Positions 16,729 through 24,930 of a stretch of 64,000 nt of DNA are shown here, piece after piece. A model generated the notes under the pieces. The model was not told the origin of the DNA. It worked only from the letters and a program-made list of their open reading frames with translations, and made no database searches. This DNA is from SABI01 sp963663665. GTDB lineage: Bacteria; Spirochaetota; Spirochaetia; Sphaerochaetales; Sphaerochaetaceae. A program made the position numbers and the translations under genes. Within the stretch, counting starts at the first letter, position 1. Every line of letters starts with the position of its first letter. Location: the NCBI GenBank assembly GCA_963663665.2, contig CAXXKP010000010.1, positions 248,001-312,000 of the forward strand, given 5' to 3'.

Positions 16729-18534
16729 CTAATTATATAAAGGACCATATGCAGAACATGCTCTATAATCTGCACCTTCTTTATCACTGCCAAAGGCACT
16801 CCATGAACTAGGACGGAGAATATCATCCTCACATACATTATGCATATTCACAGGAATACGTAACATCGAACATAGTGTAATCAGGTCCGCGCCAATATGA
16901 CCATAACTAATCGCTCCATGGTTAGCTCCCCAAGCAGCCATTACAGAGTACACATCCTTAAATGGTGCCTTCGATTGATCTAGACGAGGAACAAACCAAG
17001 TTGTTGGCCATGTTGGGTCAGTTCGTTTATTAATCTTTTCAAACACCTCATCCGGGATATCACAAGTCCAACCTTCCGCAATTTGCATCACAGGACCGAG
17101 TCCTTTTACAAGATTAAGCCTACACATCGTCACAGGCATTTCACCACGGGTGAGGAAGGTAGACGAATAACCACCTCCTCTGAAATATCCACCATTGGCT
17201 ACACTAAATGTTGAGTTTTTAAGAGTGTTCTTCACATCCTCTTCACTAATATCCCAAAAATGTTTCATCACGGGATTACCTTGATTATCCTTCATAGCAC
17301 CAGTAGCATCTAAAGTAGTTGCTCCAGAGTTAATGAGGTGGATAAACCCATCTTTTGCTCTTCCGCTCGGTTTCCACCCTGTCACACGTTCAATTGCATT
17401 TGGAGACCAATACGTTCTTACATCACTGAAAATTTGGGCTCTATTAGAAAGCAATTTTCCAAAAAGCATTGAGGTGCCGTTAAGGAAATCATTTTCAGTA
17501 GCCATAATATATGGTTCACGAATTCCATTCCAATCGAAACTTGTAGTGAGCATGGTTTCCATGAAATCCCCGTTTGGTCTGAAATCAGTCCACTGGCGTT
17601 GGCCTTGGAATCCACTGAAAATAGCATTATGTCCTTGTGCTTCTTCCTCAAAACCTAGGGCTTCAAGTTTCTCATTGCCAACCATTAAGTCTCGTCCGAT
17701 CATGACCATCTTTATTACATAATCCCAATCATTTTCTCTTTGTTCTTTACTTCTTTGGTATTCTTTTGGGTTTACTGTATCGACAGCCTCTGTACAATTT
17801 TCTTTAACCCATTGCTTTGCTAATTCAAATTCATCCTTGTCATAGATTTCTTGTTCAACTCTTCGAGCAATCTCGCTCATATCTACGACTTCACTTCTCA
17901 TACCCAAATAGGACTGCAGAAAATCTTGGTCCACAATAGAACCTGCGATACCCATCGACATCCCACCAATAGAAAGATAGGATTTATCTCTCATTGTAGC
18001 AACAGCAAGGCCACTACGAGCAAAACGAAGGAGTTTAGTCTTTACATCTTCAGGTATTGAAGAGTCATCATTATCTTGTACATCTCTGCCATAAATACCA
18101 AAAGCTGGAAGCCCTTTTTGGGAGTGAGCTGCAAGAACAGCTGCAAGATAGACAGCACCTGGTCTTTCTGTTCCATTGAAACCCCAAACACCCTTAACCG
18201 TAAGAGGATCATCGTCAAATGTTTCTGTACCATAACACCAGCAAGGCGTAACGGTGAGAGTAACAGCTACATTCTCTTTTTGGAATTTAGCTTTGCATAA
18301 GGCAGATTCATATACGCCACCAATTGTTGTATCTGCAATCACACACTCAACTTTTTCTCCATTTGCATGTCGCAATGAAGAAGAAATAAGCTTAGCAGCA
18401 GCTTTTGCCATATTCATAGTCTGCTCTTCTAATGATTCTCTTACCCCTCGTCTTCTTCCATCAATTGTTGGTCTAATGCCTATTTTAGGGAGATCTCCTG
18501 CATATCTATTTTTACCAATTTTATTATTTGCCAT
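16729..18534 (-). CDS. fucI: L-fucose isomerase
   Basis: FucI converts L-fucose to L-fuculose (and D-arabinose to D-ribulose) using Mn2+. The 601-residue protein is family-sized and shows the typical opening KIGIRPTIDGRRRGVRESLE, TPCWCYGTETFDDDP, GVWGFNGTERPGAVYLAA, YLSIGGMSMGIAGS and the C-terminal GANHGAISYGHIGADLITLC. AGGAGG precedes the ATG. It is monocistronic, bounded by a strong terminator, and divergent from fucU across a cre/LacI-like operator. Fuculokinase and fuculose-1-phosphate aldolase are not in the window, although a rhamnulokinase-like kinase lies at 34 kb. Confidence 0.95.
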   Translation of the reverse strand: MANNKIGKNRYAGDLPKIGIRPTIDGRRRGVRESLEEQTMNMAKAAAKLISSSLRHANGEKVECVIADTTIGGVYESALCKAKFQKENVAVTLTVTPCWCYGTETFDDDPLTVKGVWGFNGTERPGAVYLAAVLAAHSQKGLPAFGIYGRDVQDNDDSSIPEDVKTKLLRFARSGLAVATMRDKSYLSIGGMSMGIAGSIVDQDFLQSYLGMRSEVVDMSEIARRVEQEIYDKDEFELAKQWVKENCTEAVDTVNPKEYQRSKEQRENDWDYVIKMVMIGRDLMVGNEKLEALGFEEEAQGHNAIFSGFQGQRQWTDFRPNGDFMETMLTTSFDWNGIREPYIMATENDFLNGTSMLFGKLLSNRAQIFSDVRTYWSPNAIERVTGWKPSGRAKDGFIHLINSGATTLDATGAMKDNQGNPVMKHFWDISEEDVKNTLKNSTFSVANGGYFRGGGYSSTFLTRGEMPVTMCRLNLVKGLGPVMQIAEGWTCDIPDEVFEKINKRTDPTWPTTWFVPRLDQSKAPFKDVYSVMAAWGANHGAISYGHIGADLITLCSMLRIPVNMHNVCEDDILRPSSWSAFGSDKEGADYRACSAYGPLYN

Positions 18535-18573
18535 ATGGCTCCTCCTATGATATAGTAAGTTTGTAGAAAAACG

Positions 18574-18587
18574 TGGAAACGTTTACA
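18574..18587. promoter_or_regulatory. LacI/cre-type operator between fucI and fucU
   Basis: TGGAAACGTTTACA fits the cre-like consensus TGNAAACGNTTNCA and is nearly palindromic. It sits mid-way in the 117-base divergent region and overlaps the spacer and -10 of a possible fucU promoter (TTGTAG 18561-18566, TACATA 18584-18589). A LacI/GalR-family regulator, not encoded here, could repress both genes. Confidence 0.65.
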
Positions 18588-18651
18588 TAGAATATAGTAT
18601 GCCATGCAAATTTATTTATTGCAATCTAATTTTTTATAGGAGTACCTGTAT

Positions 18652-19077
18652 ATGTTAAAAAATATACCCTCACTTATCTCTCCACAATTATTGAAGATTT
18701 TAATGGAAATGGGACACGGGGATGAAATTGTCATAGGAGATGGGAATTTTCCAGCCGCAGCTTATGCTTCTCGACTCGTTCGTTTAGATGGAATGCATGT
18801 ACCTGAAATATTAACAGCAATTTTGCAACTATTTCCATTAGACCGATTTGAAGGAAATGCCTTTCTCATGGAGAAAGTTCCTGGTGATACAGCCAAAACT
18901 CCAATATGGGAAACATATCGTGAGATTGCTAAAAAAGGAGATATTCATTTTAAGGAGTTCGGCCATATCGAACGATTCAGTTTCTACGAGAGAGCTAAAA
19001 AAGCATACGCAATTATTGCAACAAGTGAACCATCTCTCTATGCCAATATTATCTTAAAGAAAGGCGTAATTGAATAA
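18652..19077 (+). CDS. fucU: L-fucose mutarotase (FucU/RbsD family)
   Basis: FucU interconverts alpha and beta anomers of L-fucose, speeding supply to the isomerase. The 141-residue protein has the RbsD/FucU signatures: an N-terminal ISPQLLKILMEMGHGDEIVI with the catalytic His, DGNFPAAAY, and a C-terminal EPSLYANIILKKGVI. GGAG is 11 bases before the ATG. It is divergent from fucI and probably shares its operator. It ends at a bidirectional terminator opposite xylA. Confidence 0.92.
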   Translation: MLKNIPSLISPQLLKILMEMGHGDEIVIGDGNFPAAAYASRLVRLDGMHVPEILTAILQLFPLDRFEGNAFLMEKVPGDTAKTPIWETYREIAKKGDIHFKEFGHIERFSFYERAKKAYAIIATSEPSLYANIILKKGVIE

Positions 19078-19100
19078 CTCATAGAGAGTTTAATAAAGGA

Positions 19101-19141
19101 AGAGGCAGAAGTGAATTACTCACATCCTGCCTCTTTATTAT
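19101..19141. terminator. Bidirectional terminator between fucU and xylA
   Basis: AGAGGCAG (19101-19108) pairs with CTGCCTCT (19127-19134), and flanking A- and T-rich sides allow it to work on both strands for the converging genes. Confidence 0.7.
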
Positions 19142-19154
19142 TTTACAATAATTC

Positions 19155-20489
19155 TTATTTTTTAAACATATATTGGTTGACAAGATTATATAACATTTCT
19201 TGTTTACCACTAATTTTGGTATCAACCAATGGTAAGGCAAGATTTGCAAGGTAGGCTAAATCGAGCTCACCTTTTTCAAATCGTTTTCCTTCACCTGAAT
19301 CAAAGGATGAGTATCGAGAACGTTTAAAAGCCTCAATCTTCCCATCATCAATCATTGACTGAGCAATTTCTAATCCAAGTGCAAAAGTATCCATTCCACC
19401 GATATGACCTATAAATAAGTCTTCTAAATCTGTACTATTTCTTCTTCGTTTAGCATCGAAATTTAATCCACCATTATGAAGTCCACCATTTTTAAGAATT
19501 ATCAGCATAGCCTCTACTGTATCATATACATTTGTAGGGAATTCATCAGTATCCCATCCGTTTTGTGCATCACCTTGGTTTGCATCAACAGAACCAAGGA
19601 ATCCGTTATCGACAGAGACCTGTAAGTCATGAGCGAAGGAGTGCCCTGCTAGGGTTGCATGATTGTTCTCAATATTGCATGAGAAGTCTTTTTCAAGTCC
19701 TTGTTCTTTAATAAATGCAATCGCAGTTGCTGCATCAAAATCATATTGGTGTTTAGAAGGTTCCATTGGTTTTGGCTCGATATAGAAGTTCCCTTTAAAA
19801 CCAATCTTTCTCCCATAATCGCGAGCCATTCTGAAGAAGGTTCCTAAATGATCTATTTCTCTTTTGGTGTCTGTATTCCAAAGAGTCATATATCCTTCAC
19901 GACCACCCCAGAAGGTGTATCCTAAGCCACCAAGTAACACGTTAATATCGAGTGAGGTTTTTACTTGAAGTGCAGCACGAGATACTGCAGAGAATTCCGG
20001 GTTACTTGCTGCTCCATTCATATACCGAGGATTTGAAAATAAGTTTGATGTATTCCATAACAATCTGACTCCACTTTTATCTTGCAAGGTTTTTAAATAT
20101 TCTCCCACTTTATGATAATTATCTACATACTCAGAGGGAGTATCCCCTTCGGGAGAAGCATCAAGATCATGAAAAGCATAAAATGGAGCCCCAATTTTAG
20201 TGAAAAATTCAAAGGCAGCATCTGCTTTTTGGAAAGCATTAACCATTTTATCAGTATGCTTCCATGGGAAATCCATAGTGGCATTACCAAAAGGATCTGT
20301 TCCATCAGCACAGAACGAATGCCAATATGCAATTGAAAATCTCAAGTGATCCTTCATACTTTTGCCGGCGATGATTTTATCGGGGTTGTAGAATTTAAAA
20401 CTTAACGGATTATCACTCGATGGACCTTCATAGTTTATCTTATTAATTCCCTTGAAATACTCCCTATCTCCTATGTACACATCTTTCAT
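19155..20489 (-). CDS. xylA: Xylose isomerase
   Basis: XylA converts D-xylose to D-xylulose with two divalent metals. The 444-residue class II enzyme has AFHDLDASPEGDT with the catalytic His, FYIEPKPMEPSKHQYDFD with metal ligands, NIENNHATLAGHSFAHDL and GSVDANQGDAQNGWDTDEFP. The ATG at 20489 is used because AGGAGG lies 6 bases before it; the in-frame TTG at 20507 has no ribosome site. It is second in a xylB-xylA operon, about 20 bases after xylB, and ends at a terminator shared with fucU. Confidence 0.97.
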   Translation of the reverse strand: MKDVYIGDREYFKGINKINYEGPSSDNPLSFKFYNPDKIIAGKSMKDHLRFSIAYWHSFCADGTDPFGNATMDFPWKHTDKMVNAFQKADAAFEFFTKIGAPFYAFHDLDASPEGDTPSEYVDNYHKVGEYLKTLQDKSGVRLLWNTSNLFSNPRYMNGAASNPEFSAVSRAALQVKTSLDINVLLGGLGYTFWGGREGYMTLWNTDTKREIDHLGTFFRMARDYGRKIGFKGNFYIEPKPMEPSKHQYDFDAATAIAFIKEQGLEKDFSCNIENNHATLAGHSFAHDLQVSVDNGFLGSVDANQGDAQNGWDTDEFPTNVYDTVEAMLIILKNGGLHNGGLNFDAKRRRNSTDLEDLFIGHIGGMDTFALGLEIAQSMIDDGKIEAFKRSRYSSFDSGEGKRFEKGELDLAYLANLALPLVDTKISGKQEMLYNLVNQYMFKK

Positions 20490-20509
20490 ATCATTCCTCC
20501 TGAACAATC

Positions 20510-22015
20510 TTATCTATTCGATGTTCCAAACATCTCTTTTACACCATTCATATAGCCTAAAAATCGCCTATATGCCGATTCATATTTTTCTACATGTTCA
20601 GCATTTGGATGATAAATACTATTTTCATCAATACGAACATGTTCTCTTACTATTTCTTCAATAGAAACCTTCTCGCCTTGATTAACTCTATACGCCCATA
20701 GAGCTTGAAGAGCACTGCCAAAGGCGGCTGCCTCTGTAACTGTTGGAATCACTACAGTCGCATTAAAAATATCTGCACACATTTGACGCCAAACACGGGA
20801 GGCTGCGCCTCCTCCAATAAGACGAATCTCATTAATTTTATATCCCATCTCTTTAAACGTGTCAGAACCAAGTCGTAAGGAAAAAATTGCAGCTTCGAGT
20901 GCACTTCTTTCTATATATGCTTCCTTCATAGTATCTTGATTTAATCCAAATAAAGTCCCTTTCCCGTATGGATAATTTGGAGTTCTCTCTCCATTAAAGT
21001 AGGGAAGGAACGTAAGACCTTCACACCCGATAGGGGCTGACGATGCTATCTCATCTGCTTCTTTAACGCCTCTGTGGAAGAGTGTTCTTGTGAGCTCTGT
21101 TGCAACAGTACAATTCATCGTACAAAGAAGGGGAAGGAAACGATCTGTCGATGAACAAAAAGCAGCTAAATATCCATTATTATCAATTAAAGGAGTATCA
21201 GAAGAAGCAAAGATTGTACCACTAGTTCCAAGAGAAACAGTGAGAGTTCCACTCTCTACAGTGCCTGTTCCAATTGCACCCATCATGTTGTCCCCTCCAC
21301 CACTTGAAACAATAACACCTTTTTTTAATCGAAGAATTTCTGCTATTTCATCTGTTACTAAGCCAGCAATGTCACTATTTTCAATTCTTTTTGGCAAAAG
21401 TGCTAAGATATCTCTTTCGCTATCAACACAAGTGGCCAGACGAGAAGAGAATTCCATTGTGTGAACATTTAATAAACCAGTTCCTGATGCATCTCCTCTT
21501 TCACACGTATAATTCCCAGTTAAGTAGAAGTTGATATAGTCGTGAGGAAGAAGAATGTGTTCCATCTTCTTGTATAATTCTGGCTTATTCTTTTTGAACC
21601 ATAAAATTTTAGAGATTGTGTATCCAGGAAGAATTAAATTCCCTTCAGTTTCTAATAGTTTCTTATTTCCTCCAGCACACTCAGTGATTTCATCGCACTC
21701 TAGAGCTGTAGAAGTATCATTCCATAATTTTGCTCGATATAAAGGTTTTCCATCTTTATCCAATGGTACGAAACCATGTTGTTGACCACTTACCCCAATC
21801 GCATCGATTAAGTGGGTTGTATCTGGATCGATCTCTAAAAAACACCCTTTGATAGCATCCGTCCACCAAGAGACATCTTGCTCCCTTCCTCCATCAGCGG
21901 TTGCAACAATATCGTGAGGTCTTGATGCGCTTCCTAAGATGGTTTTTGTTTTTTCATCATATACGACTACTTTTGTACTTTGTGTGCCAACATCAATTCC
22001 TGCAATAACTGCCAT
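20510..22015 (-). CDS. xylB: Xylulokinase
   Basis: XylB phosphorylates D-xylulose to xylulose-5-phosphate for the pentose phosphate pathway. This 501-residue FGGY-family protein has the N-terminal ATPase phosphate loop AGIDVGTQSTKVVVYD, the XylB-type SGQQHGFVPLD near 75, catalytic-region SSGGGDNMMGAIGTG and the C-terminal IGGGAASRVWRQMCADIF adenosine motif. GAGGG precedes the ATG. It is the first gene of xylBA and is divergent from an AraC-type regulator 105 bases away, which probably controls the operon. Confidence 0.94.
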   Translation of the reverse strand: MAVIAGIDVGTQSTKVVVYDEKTKTILGSASRPHDIVATADGGREQDVSWWTDAIKGCFLEIDPDTTHLIDAIGVSGQQHGFVPLDKDGKPLYRAKLWNDTSTALECDEITECAGGNKKLLETEGNLILPGYTISKILWFKKNKPELYKKMEHILLPHDYINFYLTGNYTCERGDASGTGLLNVHTMEFSSRLATCVDSERDILALLPKRIENSDIAGLVTDEIAEILRLKKGVIVSSGGGDNMMGAIGTGTVESGTLTVSLGTSGTIFASSDTPLIDNNGYLAAFCSSTDRFLPLLCTMNCTVATELTRTLFHRGVKEADEIASSAPIGCEGLTFLPYFNGERTPNYPYGKGTLFGLNQDTMKEAYIERSALEAAIFSLRLGSDTFKEMGYKINEIRLIGGGAASRVWRQMCADIFNATVVIPTVTEAAAFGSALQALWAYRVNQGEKVSIEEIVREHVRIDENSIYHPNAEHVEKYESAYRRFLGYMNGVKEMFGTSNR

Positions 22016-22084
22016 ATCTATCCCTCATCATAAAAATATATAAGTTCTTTTCTCTATAGTGCCTAAAACTATGCTCCATATAAA

Positions 22085-22114
22085 TAGACAAAATTGTAAA
22101 GGCATGTATATAAT
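22085..22114 (+). promoter_or_regulatory. Promoter for leaderless araC-type gene
   Basis: TAGACA (22085-22090) and a perfect TATAAT (22109-22114) are 18 bases apart. Six bases separate the -10 box from the ATG at 22121, so transcription would begin at or beside the start codon. Confidence 0.6.
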
Positions 22115-22120
22115 TGACAT

Positions 22121-22948
22121 ATGAAGATATTAGATGCGGTGTTTGTATACCAGATGAAGAATAAGAATGAATTAAAGTGGCATGGACGAACACATAGTCA
22201 TGAAAGTAACCAATTTGAGATTCATTATTTTCTAGGAGGTGATGGACACTTCATTGATGGAAGGACAACTTACACGATAACCCCAGGAGTTATGTTCATC
22301 TCACCACCTCACACTGTACATACTATAAAAGCAACAGCAGAAAATCCTGTGACGTATTATGCTATCTTATTGTATATCAGTGATGAGGAGAAAGAACTTT
22401 TTCGCCTTTTTGATGGTCACAAAGGAAAACCTCCATATTCAATAGGAACAAATTATCGTTTTTTCTTTGAAGAGGTAAAGGAGAAAGCACTCTCTTCTTC
22501 GCATAATAGACACCAGTCTGCATGCCATCAAATAGCATCCCTCATATATCTTGTTCAGGATGGAGGCAGAGGTTTAACCTCAGATAATGAATCGAGGCAT
22601 TTGGAGAAAGCTCTACGAATTATGCAAACTCATGTGATGGATAATCTTACACTTCTAGAGTTAGCCCAGGAGCTAAATCTCACAGAATCATATTTCATTA
22701 GATTGTTTGGGGAGAGGATGCATCAGACTCCTATGAAATATTACATGAAATTAAAGATAGAGGCAGCAAGTGCACTCCTCACTTGCACTGAACTTAGTGT
22801 TAAAGAGATTGCAGCTAGACTTTCCTTTAGTAGTGAATTCCATTTCTCAAAACAATTTAAAGCGAAAACAGGGTTGGCTCCCACCTATTATAGGCGAAAT
22901 TATCTTCAAGAAATAGGACCTCATCCGTATCAAATACTAGAAAATTAG
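22121..22948 (+). CDS. AraC-family regulator with cupin domain (likely xylose regulator)
   Basis: The 275-residue protein has an N-terminal cupin sugar-sensing domain (HGRTHSHESNQFEIHYFLGG and the PGVMFISPPHTVH stretch) and a C-terminal double helix-turn-helix of the AraC type over about 165-265 (LTLLELAQELNLTESYFIRL, then SVKEIAARLSFSSEFHFSKQFKAKTG). It lies divergently beside xylBA, which makes a xylose-responsive role likely but unproven. No Shine-Dalgarno is present; the -10 box ends 6 bases before the ATG, so the mRNA looks leaderless. The stop overlaps the converging lrgB end by 12 bases. Confidence 0.88.
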   Translation: MKILDAVFVYQMKNKNELKWHGRTHSHESNQFEIHYFLGGDGHFIDGRTTYTITPGVMFISPPHTVHTIKATAENPVTYYAILLYISDEEKELFRLFDGHKGKPPYSIGTNYRFFFEEVKEKALSSSHNRHQSACHQIASLIYLVQDGGRGLTSDNESRHLEKALRIMQTHVMDNLTLLELAQELNLTESYFIRLFGERMHQTPMKYYMKLKIEAASALLTCTELSVKEIAARLSFSSEFHFSKQFKAKTGLAPTYYRRNYLQEIGPHPYQILEN

Positions 22949-23617
22949 AAGAGCCACAATAACTGTTGCGATACCAGTGAAAAAAATAGCGATTCCACTC
23001 ATTGCACCTTCTACTTTTCCATATTCAAAAGCCTTAGCAGTACCTATCACATGAGAAGATATTCCGTATGAAAGACCAATCACGACAGGGTCTTTAATTT
23101 TTGCTGTTTTAATAAGTAATGGACCTAATATCACACCAGTAAAACCTGTAAAAATCACAGCTAAGATAGTAACTGATGGCATTCCACCCAGAAGTGTACT
23201 TAATTCAATTGCTATTGCTGTCGTAACAGATTTTGGAACTAGGGAAGAAGTGAGCATCTGAGGCATCTCAAATAACCTAGCTAAAACATAAATAGTCCCA
23301 ATTGAGACAATAGATCCAACGATAGAACCGACTATAATTGGAATGAGAAATTTCTTTACATAGATTAATTGCTCATACACTCCATATGCAAGTGCAATGG
23401 TTGCAGGAATAATCATGAACTGGAGAGGGGCGACACTTCGGATGAATTCATCATATGGAATATCAAAAATCAGAAGAACTGAAATTGTGAGAATCGAGGC
23501 AATTATCATTTCATTAAGAAAAGGGAGTTTTATTTTTCTTGAAATAATTCTTCCTAATGAGAACATTATTAAGGTAAGAGTAAAGCCAAAAAATGGTGAA
23601 GAATATATTGTTTCCAT
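22937..23617 (-). CDS. lrgB: LrgB/CidB-family membrane protein
   Basis: This 226-residue integral membrane protein has seven or more hydrophobic segments and the LrgB landmarks SLVPKSVTTAIAIELS, GMPSVTILAVIFTGFTGVILGP and GLSYGISSHVIGTAKAFE. LrgB partners with LrgA; the pair was named for autolysis control, but Bacillus YsbAB (PftAB) and streptococcal LrgAB act in pyruvate transport. Here lrgAB is divergent from a regulator and a 2-oxoacid dehydrogenase operon, which favours pyruvate transport. Start and upstream lrgA stop overlap in TAATG. Confidence 0.9.
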   Translation of the reverse strand: METIYSSPFFGFTLTLIMFSLGRIISRKIKLPFLNEMIIASILTISVLLIFDIPYDEFIRSVAPLQFMIIPATIALAYGVYEQLIYVKKFLIPIIVGSIVGSIVSIGTIYVLARLFEMPQMLTSSLVPKSVTTAIAIELSTLLGGMPSVTILAVIFTGFTGVILGPLLIKTAKIKDPVVIGLSYGISSHVIGTAKAFEYGKVEGAMSGIAIFFTGIATVIVALLIF

Positions 23618-23979
23618 TATGTATTCTCCCTTTTTTTTATCAAGAAAATTGTCAATCGAATAGCACTGCTACTTGCAAGGAATGTGAGAATTGTCGCAAC
23701 TACAGATATAAATATAAACTGAATAAGATATCCTTCTAATAACGAGACATATTTAATGATTGAAATAGTAGGTATTACAAAAAAGAGACCCATGTATTGG
23801 ATTAAAAATTTTGAAAGAGGAGCAATGCTATCATTCTTTACAACCTTAAAAAGAAGTAGGAGAAACAGGATGACCATTGAAAGTATTGCATAGGGAAATT
23901 GAAAGGGTAGTAGCTCTCCTATGAGAATCCCGCTCAAGCCTATAGCTGAAAAAAGAGTGATCTGATAAAAAAGACTCAT
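23617..23979 (-). CDS. lrgA: LrgA/CidA-family membrane protein
   Basis: The 120-residue protein has four hydrophobic helices and the CidA/LrgA pattern: LSGILIGELLPFQFPYAILSM near the N-terminus and LIQYMGLFFVIPTISIIKY in the third helix. It forms the small holin-like subunit of the LrgAB complex. GGAG precedes the ATG, and a minus-strand promoter lies ~35 bases upstream. It is transcribed first, with lrgB overlapping its stop codon, which implies coupled translation and a fixed ratio of subunits. Confidence 0.88.
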   Translation of the reverse strand: MSLFYQITLFSAIGLSGILIGELLPFQFPYAILSMVILFLLLLFKVVKNDSIAPLSKFLIQYMGLFFVIPTISIIKYVSLLEGYLIQFIFISVVATILTFLASSSAIRLTIFLIKKRENT

Positions 23980-24005
23980 GAAGTACTCCTCAATTGGTTT
24001 TAGTA

Positions 24006-24035
24006 AATGTATCCTAAAACACCTTCGATAAGCAA
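24006..24035 (-). promoter_or_regulatory. lrgAB promoter
   Basis: On the minus strand TTGCTT (24030-24035) and TACATT (24006-24011) are separated by 18 bases and point toward lrgA. Confidence 0.45.
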
Positions 24036-24078
24036 CATTCCCGAATTAAAAAAATTACGATAATGAAACATGAATATG

Positions 24079-24107
24079 TTGACTATGAAAGGTATATGAA
24101 ATAGAAT
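24079..24107 (+). promoter_or_regulatory. deoR-E2-E3-E1 promoter
   Basis: TTGACT (24079-24084) and TAGAAT (24102-24107) have a 17-base spacer and lead into the regulator gene. It lies back to back with the lrgAB promoter, so one bound regulator could control both. Confidence 0.6.
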
Positions 24108-24145
24108 CGAAAGAGAAAAGAAATATAAACAAAAGAGAAGCCCAA

Positions 24146-24898
24146 ATGGTTGGATTATCACAAAGAGAAGAACAGATTGTAGAATTGCTTGCTTTAGGTG
24201 GAGAATTATCAGTGACTCAACTGAGTGATTCACTAAAAGTTTCCTCTGTTACTATTCGTAATCATTTAAGAAGTTTAGAAGCAAAAGGGGTTATTAACCG
24301 CTCTCATGGATCAGCTATGGCTGCTTATCACCCCCTTTTTATGGAAAAGCAATCAAGCAATACCGAATTTAAAAAGAAAATCGCACAAGAGGCAGCCTCC
24401 ATGGTGAAAGATGGAGACCGTATTATGATAACCAATGGGACAACAAGCGCTTTCGTCGCAAAATATCTATTTGGTAAAAGAGATCTAAGTGTGGTGACAA
24501 ATTCAACGTTGATCTCGCCCTATGTTCGAAGTAACCCAGGATTGTTACTCACTCTAGTAGGAGGGGAATATAGGCCATCAGCTGAAGCACTTGTAGGACC
24601 AATAACCCTTTCCCAATTAGAGAATTACCATGTAGATATTACTTTTGCTGGAACCGATGGGTTTTCTATTACCCATGGACTTACAACACATCTGAGTGAG
24701 AATGCAGAAATTGTAAGGCGAATGGTAAAACAAGCTTCAAAAAAAGTAATTGTAGTTGATTCCTCCAAATTTAATAACATTGGATTTGTGAGAATTTGTA
24801 ATCTTATTGATGTTGATGTCATTATTACAGATGACAGACTGCCCAAAGAAGCTATTGATGAAATTTCATCATTACCAATAGAACTTATTATTGTTTAG
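24146..24898 (+). CDS. DeoR-family transcriptional regulator
   Basis: This 250-residue protein has an N-terminal winged helix (QREEQIVELLALGGELSVTQLSDSL, then SSVTIRNHLRSLEAKGVINRSHGSA) and a DeoR C-terminal sensor domain of the sugar-phosphate-isomerase-like fold (GDRIMITNGTTSAFVAKYL, VDITFAGTDGFS, KKVIVVDSSKFN). Such regulators usually repress in the absence of a phosphorylated effector. It heads the E2-E3-E1 operon (32 bases to E2) and is divergent from lrgAB, so both are candidate targets. Only a weak AAGAGAAG ribosome site is seen. Confidence 0.88.
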   Translation: MVGLSQREEQIVELLALGGELSVTQLSDSLKVSSVTIRNHLRSLEAKGVINRSHGSAMAAYHPLFMEKQSSNTEFKKKIAQEAASMVKDGDRIMITNGTTSAFVAKYLFGKRDLSVVTNSTLISPYVRSNPGLLLTLVGGEYRPSAEALVGPITLSQLENYHVDITFAGTDGFSITHGLTTHLSENAEIVRRMVKQASKKVIVVDSSKFNNIGFVRICNLIDVDVIITDDRLPKEAIDEISSLPIELIIV

Positions 24899-24930
24899 AA
24901 ATTTGTTTATTATATAAGGGAGAATAGTAT

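Noticed and set aside
22019..22080. Direct repeats CTATAGTGC / CTATGCTCC as AraC-type half sites before xylB
   Set aside because: Only partly similar and short; could be chance in AT-rich DNA, so not listed as a feature.
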